Position numbers and translations under genes: made by a program. 64,000 nt of DNA from assembly GCA_937975705.1 (NCBI GenBank), contig CALJTX010000020.1:1-64000 (forward strand), in the 5' to 3' direction. Source of the stretch: an uncultured Flavobacteriia bacterium (GTDB taxonomy: Bacteria > Bacteroidota > Bacteroidia > Flavobacteriales_D > Crocinitomicaceae). The notes beneath the pieces were generated by a model that was not told the DNA's origin, did no database searches, and saw nothing but the letters and a program-made list of their open reading frames with translations. Shown in pieces: positions 58,722-64,000 of the stretch (positions are counted from its first letter, which is position 1; every line of letters begins with the position of its first letter).

Positions 58722-58750
58722 GTTTGGGTCAAATTACATATGGCCCAAAC
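58722..58750. repeat. Hairpin between fumC and icd
   Basis: GTTTGGGTCA pairs with TGGCCCAAAC (10-bp stem, one G-T) around a nine-base loop. No T tract follows, so it may slow rather than stop polymerase, or protect the fumC mRNA end. The icd -7 element begins 12 bases later. Confidence 0.6.
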
Positions 58751-58761
58751 ATATTATTGCT

Positions 58762-58769
58762 TAATTTTG
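58762..58769 (+). promoter_or_regulatory. -7 element of the icd promoter
   Basis: TAATTTTG, exact TAnnTTTG, 16 bases before ATG 58786. No clear -33 TTG. Confidence 0.55.
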
Positions 58770-58785
58770 TATATAAAAAAATTCA

Positions 58786-60015
58786 ATGTCAAAAATTAAA
58801 GTAGCCAATCCAGTAGTAGAACTCGACGGAGATGAAATGACCCGTATCATCTGGAAATTCATCAAGGACAAACTCATCTTGCCGTACCTCGATTTAGATA
58901 TCAAATACTACGATCTCGGTATCGAAAAACGCGATGAAACCAACGACCAAATCACTATAGACGCTGCTGAAGCCATTAAAAAATACCAAGTTGGTATCAA
59001 ATGTGCCACCATCACCCCTGATGAAGCCCGCGTAGAAGAATTTCATTTGAAATCAATGTGGAAGTCTCCGAACGGAACCATCCGCAACATCCTTGACGGC
59101 ACTGTATTTCGCGAGCCAATCGTGATGCAAAACGTACCGCGCTTGGTCACCAACTGGACGGCTCCAATCATTGTTGGACGTCATGCATTCGGTGATCAAT
59201 ACCGCGCAACTGATGCGGTTTTCAAAGGAAAAGGAAAGCTCACCATGACCTTCACGCCTGAAGATGGCGGCGAAACCCAAACTTTTGAAGTGTATAATTT
59301 CAAAGGAGATGGCGTCGGAATGGCGATGTACAATACAGACGAATCCATTTCTGGTTTTGCCAGAAGCTGTTTCAATATGGCCTTAACCAAAAAATGGCCA
59401 CTATATCTTTCTACCAAAAACACCATCCTTAAAAAATACGATGGGCGTTTCAAAGATATTTTCGAAGAAATCTACCAACAAGAATTCAAGGCGCAGTTTG
59501 AAGCTGCTGGTATCGTTTACGAGCACCGCCTCATCGACGACATGGTCGCTTCTGCATTGAAATGGAACGGTAATTTTGTTTGGGCTTGTAAAAACTACGA
59601 TGGCGACGTACAGTCCGACACCGTTGCACAAGGTTTTGGCTCTTTGGGTCTCATGACCTCCGTTTTGATTACACCAGACGGCAAAATCATGGAGTCTGAA
59701 GCCGCGCACGGCACCGTAACACGCCATTACCGCGACCACCAAGCTGGTAAGAAAACCTCTACAAACCCAATCGCTTCCATTTTTGCATGGACACGCGGCT
59801 TGGCTTTCAGAGGAAAACTAGACAACAACCAAGAGCTGATCGACTTTTGCAACACACTAGAAAAAGTTTGTATTGAAACCGTAGAAAGCGGCATCATGAC
59901 CAAAGACTTAGCGGTTTGTATTCATGGCAATAAAGTCACACATGGCGACCACTTTGTCTATACAGAAGAGTTTTTAGATGCACTCGACCACGGTCTGAAA
60001 GCAAAAATGAATTAA
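58786..60015 (+). CDS. icd: NADP-dependent isocitrate dehydrogenase (eukaryote-type, homodimeric)
   Basis: Oxidative decarboxylation of isocitrate to 2-oxoglutarate with NADP. The 409 residues belong to the eukaryotic-like class: VVELDGDEMTRIIWKFIKD near 10, GIKCATITPDEARV (typical of the class), SPNGTIRNILDGTVFREPI (substrate-binding Ser and Arg), RLIDDMVASALKWNG (metal Asp) and ESEAAHGTVTRHYRDH near 305. Length is typical. It follows fumC, giving a small TCA pair, but has its own promoter and a terminator immediately after it. Confidence 0.96.
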   Translation: MSKIKVANPVVELDGDEMTRIIWKFIKDKLILPYLDLDIKYYDLGIEKRDETNDQITIDAAEAIKKYQVGIKCATITPDEARVEEFHLKSMWKSPNGTIRNILDGTVFREPIVMQNVPRLVTNWTAPIIVGRHAFGDQYRATDAVFKGKGKLTMTFTPEDGGETQTFEVYNFKGDGVGMAMYNTDESISGFARSCFNMALTKKWPLYLSTKNTILKKYDGRFKDIFEEIYQQEFKAQFEAAGIVYEHRLIDDMVASALKWNGNFVWACKNYDGDVQSDTVAQGFGSLGLMTSVLITPDGKIMESEAAHGTVTRHYRDHQAGKKTSTNPIASIFAWTRGLAFRGKLDNNQELIDFCNTLEKVCIETVESGIMTKDLAVCIHGNKVTHGDHFVYTEEFLDALDHGLKAKMN

Positions 60016-60020
60016 TTTAG

Positions 60021-60042
60021 AGGGGCTTTAGCCCCTTTTTTT
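60021..60042 (+). terminator. Terminator of icd, abutting the next start codon
   Basis: AGGGGC-ttta-GCCCCT stem followed by T7. The last T is directly followed by the ATG of the next gene at 60043, so no space is left for a leader or Shine-Dalgarno site behind the hairpin. Confidence 0.88.
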
Positions 60043-60582
60043 ATGCGTCTACTTTTCATTTTATTCTTCTTCCGATCTGTTGTTTGGGGTCAACTTCCAA
60101 CCTCTCCTAACAACGGTATTCCTGATGATTGGCTTGGCTCCTATGAGGGTGAAATGGAAATCTATAATAACAATGGTTTACAACAAAAAATTGGTATCAA
60201 CTTTGACTTACAAATCATGGACAGGCCTAATTATTGGACCTATACTATGTCATATATCAATCTAAAAGATGGAGAAGTCGCGAGTACCAAAGCCTACAAA
60301 ATATTTTATGCGGAAGAGACCAAAAAACTTTGGTTAGACGAAGGTGATAGTTTACTGATCGAAATGACACATTTAGGCAATTGCTTTTATGACCACTTTG
60401 AATTGAGCGGCATGTTTTTCAATTCATCGCTTTGTAAACAAGATGAAAACCTGATATTCCAAATTACCGGTGGACAAAAAAAACCAACATATACTAGCCC
60501 ATACATTAAAGAAGCGGAATGTTCTGTTGAAACATTGCATTTCGACTTTCTGCAAAGTGTGTTACTCAAGCCTAAAAAATGA
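60043..60582 (+). CDS. Secreted protein of unknown function
   Basis: A 179-residue exported protein. The signal peptide (1-16, LLFILFFFRSVVWGQ) is followed by a beta-rich domain with no motif I recognise: WLGSYEGEMEIYNN, WTYTMSYINLKDGEVASTKAYKI, LWLDEGDSLLIEMTHLGN and a Cys pair around 125-138. The WxGxYxGxM start recalls lipocalin-like small beta-barrels, but this is only a resemblance. It begins directly after the icd terminator and overlaps the DUF4403 gene by 4 bp, so it depends on read-through from icd or a very short leader. Confidence 0.65.
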   Translation: MRLLFILFFFRSVVWGQLPTSPNNGIPDDWLGSYEGEMEIYNNNGLQQKIGINFDLQIMDRPNYWTYTMSYINLKDGEVASTKAYKIFYAEETKKLWLDEGDSLLIEMTHLGNCFYDHFELSGMFFNSSLCKQDENLIFQITGGQKKPTYTSPYIKEAECSVETLHFDFLQSVLLKPKK

Positions 60583-61979
60583 TCGGCCGCATCACTCTTC
60601 TATTTGTTGTCGCCGTGCTATTCTCTTGCCGGGAGATCAAAATTGATGCGCCACTTATTGACAGTGATCAGCTCGAAGGCGAACTTTCAAGTATTGCTCC
60701 ATCCACAATAAATCTCTCCACAGAAATTGCACTACAACCCTATTTGCGCGATGCTGAAAAAGCATTAGATACCAAATTTAGCGGTGAAGAACAGCACTGC
60801 ACAGGGGTGAGTTATCAGTATCACTTTTACCGCAACCCTTTAGATTTTGACTTCAGACAAAACCAAATCAAATTTCATATTGACGGTAGTTTTGACCTGA
60901 ATTTGTCTTACTGTCCTGGTTGCCATGAATTATTTGATGAACCCACTTGTTTAACCCCGCGCATTTATGCCTCTTGTGGTATAGGAGAACCGAAAAGAAA
61001 GGTAGAAATTAGCTATGTAAGTCAATTGGGTATCAATGAAGAATTTCGCTTGCGCTCCCAAACAAAACTTGACAAATTCAAGCTGATCGACCCTTGTAAA
61101 ATCACCGTTTTTCAATACGACGCCACCGAAACAATCGAAAAAGAAGTGCGGGGCGCGCTCGTCAACCTTGAAAAAGAAATTGACAAGCAACTGGCAAGCG
61201 CACCGATCAGACAAACAGTTGTAGAAGTTTGGAAAACACTGCAAGACCCTATTCTTGTGGCGCCTTATGGTTATTTTTATTTGCGGCCGAACGCTATAGG
61301 AATTGCTGACTTGCGCTTAGAAAATGATGGAAAACGCGCTTGTTTTTCAACACAGTTACAAGCCAACCCCGTGTTTTCTACGAATGCCCTCTCCCTACCC
61401 GTTTTACCGCTGCCAAAAAATGCTCAAAATGAGCAGTCAAGTGCCAATTCTATTCTCAACCTCCGCACAATTGCCTCATACGACTCGATCAATCAGCTCA
61501 TTGCCCAACAACTTGGTACGCAAAAAATTGAACTTACTCCAAAAAAAATCATTCAAATAGACCGCGTTTTGATTTTCGGGCCACAGCAAGAACGCTTGCT
61601 TTTAGCTGTTGATTTTTCAGGTACTAAAAAAGGTCGGCTTTATTTAATTGTTTCTCCTTTTATCGATGCGCAACAACACCTAAAAATCAAAGATGTAGAT
61701 TTCAGTATAGACACAAAAAGCGTGCTTTTACATTCTGCGCGATGGCTTTTAGACGAAAAAATTAAGGTGCTCTTGACTAATGCTTTTGACTTAGACTTGA
61801 ATCCTATTATCGACGAAACCAGGCTAGCAATAGAAGACCAAATCAATGGTGAAATTGCAAAGGGAGTCTGGATGTCGGGTAAAATACAAACATTAACGGT
61901 TCAAAATCTACGACTTTCTCCCAGTCATTTGAGTGTGGATTTACAACTTACAGGACCAATGAAACTTAAAATAGAATAA
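60579..61979 (+). CDS. DUF4403-family lipoprotein
   Basis: A 466-residue predicted lipoprotein of the DUF4403 kind, by family recognition. Lipobox LFSC gives a lipidated Cys17. The N-terminal third is rich in Cys (CTGVSYQYHFYR, YCPGCHELFDEPTC, YASCG). The remainder is alternating strand-helix with two related halves (EVRGALVNLEKEIDKQL and DEKIKVLLTNAFDLDLNPII), suggesting a repeated fold. Function is unknown. It overlaps the secreted-protein gene by 4 bp (ATGA) and precedes the OmpA-domain gene by 16 bp, so the three likely form an envelope unit. Confidence 0.75.
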   Translation: MIGRITLLFVVAVLFSCREIKIDAPLIDSDQLEGELSSIAPSTINLSTEIALQPYLRDAEKALDTKFSGEEQHCTGVSYQYHFYRNPLDFDFRQNQIKFHIDGSFDLNLSYCPGCHELFDEPTCLTPRIYASCGIGEPKRKVEISYVSQLGINEEFRLRSQTKLDKFKLIDPCKITVFQYDATETIEKEVRGALVNLEKEIDKQLASAPIRQTVVEVWKTLQDPILVAPYGYFYLRPNAIGIADLRLENDGKRACFSTQLQANPVFSTNALSLPVLPLPKNAQNEQSSANSILNLRTIASYDSINQLIAQQLGTQKIELTPKKIIQIDRVLIFGPQQERLLLAVDFSGTKKGRLYLIVSPFIDAQQHLKIKDVDFSIDTKSVLLHSARWLLDEKIKVLLTNAFDLDLNPIIDETRLAIEDQINGEIAKGVWMSGKIQTLTVQNLRLSPSHLSVDLQLTGPMKLKIE

Positions 61980-61995
61980 AGCGTACAACCGCTTT
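61978..61995 (+). repeat. Hairpin directly before the OmpA-domain GTG start
   Basis: AAAGCG-tacaac-CGCTTT, a perfect 6-bp stem, includes the DUF4403 stop codon and ends at the base before GTG 61996. It could lower translation of the OmpA gene or mark the mRNA junction. There is no T tract. Confidence 0.5.
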
Positions 61996-63087
61996 GTGAA
62001 AATTCTACTACTTCTTCTTTTCACCGCATTCAATAGCGCCCTTTTCGGACAGCGCTCTACTTACAATAATTGTTCGGGTGCTGTATTTGCTCCCATTGAA
62101 GGTTCCTTTTCTCTGTCCTTCTTAGGTGAGAAAAAAAACAATCAAATGTGGGTGGTCTTTATTGCGCCAAAATCTGGAAAATTTGAAATAGACTTCACGA
62201 GTATCAGCTCCTCGCTGAATTTTGTAAAGGGTGTTATTTACTTAAGTGATGAAGAATGGTGCAACCTTACGCCTCTACAAAAATCACAATCGGATAGTAT
62301 TGCATTCGAAATTAGAGGTCAGCAAGTAGTAAAAGACGTTGTATTAGAAAAAAACCAGTATGCTACTATTTGTATAAAAAACCAACCCGGTTTAAAAGAC
62401 CTGGTGCTTTTTAAAAGTGCTTTTCTTGCAACACTCCCTAGTGAAGACGAACAAACACTGGACTTAACCTACGATACAGCGCTACCCATATACACGTTAG
62501 TATTGCGCGATAGACAAACACTTGCGCCTGTAACAGGAAGAATTATTTTGCAGGGTGCTGCTGAAGTGAACGGTACCTATTTCGCTTCTCAACTGAATAT
62601 CAACCTCAAGCAACCCATCAAAAAAGGAATGATCAAAGTAGAGGCTACTGGATATTTTCCAGTAGAATTTAAAGAACACCGTATTCCACTTGGCACAACT
62701 TACAAAGACACGATTTATTTGAACGGTTTTAAAACTGGTGAACTGACCAAACTCGAACAAGTTTACTTCAGTGCAGGCCTACCTGAAATAATGGAAGAAT
62801 CGTATCCGCAACTCAATAGACTTCGCGATTTACTTTTACTCAATCCGCAAATTAATATTGAAATTCATGGCCACGTTAATTTGGATGAAAACAGTGCAAA
62901 AAAAGCACAAAAACTATCCAAACAGCGCGCCGAAATGGTAAAAAAATATTTGGTGGAAAGCGGCGTTTCTGCCAAGAGATTGTATCCTATTGGTTTTGGT
63001 TCATCTAAGCCTGTTTATAGCAAACCTAAAGACGAGTCGGAAAAAGAAGCCAATAGAAGGGTAGAAATCTTAATCAAAGAAAATTAG
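61996..63087 (+). CDS. OmpA-family outer membrane protein with N-terminal beta domain
   Basis: A 363-residue exported protein. Signal peptide 1-18 (ending LFGQ), then a beta-sandwich domain of about 130 residues beginning with STYNNCSGAVFAP and containing a second Cys (EEWCNL), a carboxypeptidase-regulatory-like beta domain (about 155-245), and a C-terminal OmpA domain (about 255-360). The OmpA domain has peptidoglycan-binding IEIHGHVNLD, LSKQRAEMVKKYLVESGV and ANRRVEILI. It starts with GTG. It probably tethers the outer membrane to the cell wall. It ends with a 4-bp overlap (TTAG) with convergent rpiB. Confidence 0.82.
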   Translation: MKILLLLLFTAFNSALFGQRSTYNNCSGAVFAPIEGSFSLSFLGEKKNNQMWVVFIAPKSGKFEIDFTSISSSLNFVKGVIYLSDEEWCNLTPLQKSQSDSIAFEIRGQQVVKDVVLEKNQYATICIKNQPGLKDLVLFKSAFLATLPSEDEQTLDLTYDTALPIYTLVLRDRQTLAPVTGRIILQGAAEVNGTYFASQLNINLKQPIKKGMIKVEATGYFPVEFKEHRIPLGTTYKDTIYLNGFKTGELTKLEQVYFSAGLPEIMEESYPQLNRLRDLLLLNPQINIEIHGHVNLDENSAKKAQKLSKQRAEMVKKYLVESGVSAKRLYPIGFGSSKPVYSKPKDESEKEANRRVEILIKEN

Positions 63088-63512
63088 CAAGAAATTTTTG
63101 CTACGCGATTTGCGTGTCTGCCGCCTTCAAAAGCAGTATTTAAAAACACATTCACCATTTCTTTTGCAGCTTCTACTGAAATAAATCTAGCGGGCAGTGA
63201 AATGATATTTGCATCGTTGTGTAAGCGTGCTAATGCTGCAATTTCTGGCGTCCAGCAAAGCGCACAACGGATTGCTTGGTGTTTATTGGCAGTCATGCTT
63301 ATTCCGTTACCGGATCCACACAATAATATACCAAGACTACCAGGATTAGACTCAATGTGTTCAGCAACAGGATGTGCGTAATCTGGGTAATCTATACTTT
63401 GCTCTGAATAACAGCCATAGTCTTTTACTTCATAACCTAAAGACGTTAGATAAGTAATGAGTATTTGCTTTGTTTCAAAACCAGCGTGGTCGGATCCTAT
63501 TGGAATTATCAT
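63084..63512 (-). CDS. rpiB: Ribose 5-phosphate isomerase B
   Basis: Interconverts ribose-5-phosphate and ribulose-5-phosphate in the pentose phosphate pathway. The 142 residues match the RpiB/LacAB family: IPIGSDHAGFETKQIL near 3-18 (Asp-His), the catalytic Cys in LGILLCGSGNGISMTANK near 66, and HNDANIISLPARFI near 98. Length is normal. It is convergent with the OmpA-domain gene and has a non-coding AT-rich stretch upstream. Confidence 0.95.
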   Translation of the reverse strand: MIIPIGSDHAGFETKQILITYLTSLGYEVKDYGCYSEQSIDYPDYAHPVAEHIESNPGSLGILLCGSGNGISMTANKHQAIRCALCWTPEIAALARLHNDANIISLPARFISVEAAKEMVNVFLNTAFEGGRHANRVAKISC

Positions 63513-64000
63513 CTTTTTCTTGCTAAATTAAGTACTATTTTGAGTTTAAACTTATAAACAAACTAAAAATAAGCAGGTCTGTAGCTCAATAGATAGGTTC
63601 TAATTACAAACAGCGCTACTGCATTTTGAGTTGAAAAGCTGTTGAAAATACATGATAATGTATTTTGGATAAGTGCTTGTTTTGTATAAGCTCGATTACA
63701 GATGACATACACACTATTTTTTAGCTTTCTTTATGCAAGGCTTTTCAACTAGTTTCACACTAATTTAACAGCTTGTTCACCTTAATTTTTTAAACAAGTT
63801 ATCATTTATCCTTTTTGTTTATTAATCTATAAATTATTTATTATCAATTATTTATGAGATTAAAAACGTGGATAGTTTGTTCATAACCACCTAAATATTT
63901 AAAAAGCAATTCAAGACGCTTTTAATTATACACAAATGAACAGCCTTAATAGTAGTAGTAAATTTTTTAAAAATTCTTTTAAAAGAAATATACTAATCTT
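63513..64000. other. AT-rich, repeat-rich, non-coding right edge
   Basis: No coding frame is supported. Visible structure: a tRNA-like remnant (63576-63597); GTTGAAAA twice in direct orientation (63630, 63641) and once inverted (63742-63749); AAGCTGTT (63636-63643) with inverted AACAGCTT (63767-63774); hairpin AAAATACAT/ATGTATTTT (63645-63666); direct repeats of AATTATTTAT (63832, 63846); a TTATACACA (63926-63934) one base off the DnaA box; TAG three times in a row (63950-63958); two adjacent palindromes (63961-63975, 63974-63987). This is either an origin-like region or the edge of an accessory element. The rpiB promoter should also lie here; no exact -7 element is seen. Confidence 0.6.
63576..63597 (+). 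pseudogene. tRNA-like remnant (5' half only)
   Basis: GGTCTGTAGCTCAATAGATAG reads like the start of a tRNA: acceptor strand, T8-A9, D-stem GCTC, and a D-loop. The matching D-stem half GAGC, the anticodon arm and the T arm are absent; the sequence changes to unrelated AT-rich DNA. The match is short, so chance is possible. It lies at the point where coding DNA gives way to repeat-rich DNA, which is where an integration or rearrangement boundary would be. Confidence 0.4.

Overview
The window is a chromosomal segment from a Bacteroidetes bacterium, most likely Flavobacteriales (a Crocinitomicaceae/Cryomorphaceae-like lineage; this placement is inferred from gene content, not from a tree). The evidence is type IX secretion (T9SS) C-terminal sorting domains, a 'gliding motility-associated' C-terminal domain, lipoproteins of Bacteroidetes-only families (Omp28, DUF6029, DUF4403), eukaryote-type NADP isocitrate dehydrogenase, CrtYcd-type lycopene cyclase with CruF and CrtZ, and many copies of the Bacteroidetes -7 promoter element TAnnTTTG with almost no Shine-Dalgarno sites. 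Nearly everything is housekeeping. I see no CRISPR array, no transposase, no integrase and no defence island.

Layout. 0.1-4.7 kb: minus-strand operon tlpA - DUF6029 beta-barrel - Omp28 lipoprotein - rpoN. 4.8-7.7 kb: T9SS-sorted protein coupled to rnr (RNase R). 7.8-13.4 kb: minus-strand run comF - FAD oxidoreductase - lepA - cytochrome-b-like membrane protein - lipoprotein cytochrome c - hflX. 13.7-19.9 kb: nrdB-nrdA, purH, mreB. 19.9-25.1 kb: TlpA-like reductase, then ECF sigma factor with a membrane partner carrying a T9SS type-B-like tail, lipid kinase, ispD, LD-carboxypeptidase. 25.2-28.9 kb: sdhCAB and a strong terminator. 28.9-31.4 kb: minus-strand small membrane protein, and acpP - fabF - rnc. 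31.6-34.8 kb: purN, kynU, hemL. 34.8-37.6 kb: epimerase and a translationally coupled carotenoid block (cruF-like, crtZ, crtYcd). 37.6-38.0 kb: tRNA-Gly, tRNA-Leu, tRNA-Pro. 38.0-42.8 kb: CapA-like protein, LysE-type exporter, RND/MMPL transporter. 42.8-50.9 kb: minus-strand run M20 dipeptidase - lipoprotein - polA - rseP - paaZ. 51.0-55.1 kb: large T9SS type B surface protein and an orphan peptide-binding protein. 55.1-60.0 kb: tryptophan 2,3-dioxygenase, bestrophin, a 51-aa membrane protein, fumC, icd. 60.0-63.5 kb: three envelope genes (secreted unknown, DUF4403 lipoprotein, OmpA-domain protein) and rpiB. 63.5-64.0 kb: AT-rich, repeat-rich, non-coding DNA starting with a tRNA-like remnant.

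Pathways represented: TCA cycle (sdhCAB, fumC, icd), deoxynucleotide and purine synthesis (nrdAB, purH, purN), fatty acid synthesis (acpP, fabF), isoprenoid to carotenoid (ispD, cruF/crtZ/crtYcd), tryptophan catabolism (kynA and kynU, 22 kb apart), haem precursor synthesis (hemL), and envelope biogenesis (mreB, rseP, LD-carboxypeptidase, OmpA).

Most interesting non-routine signals: (1) several promoters whose -7 element ends only 3-9 nt before the start codon, predicting leaderless or nearly leaderless mRNAs; (2) a membrane protein with a T9SS type-B-like C-terminus directly coupled to an ECF sigma factor; (3) a 15-bp direct repeat bracketing a 55-bp segment exactly at the nrdA stop codon; (4) mreB without mreC/mreD beside it; (5) the repeat-rich AT-rich right edge, which could be a replication origin or an element boundary. 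None is proof of a new system; each is stated with its test.
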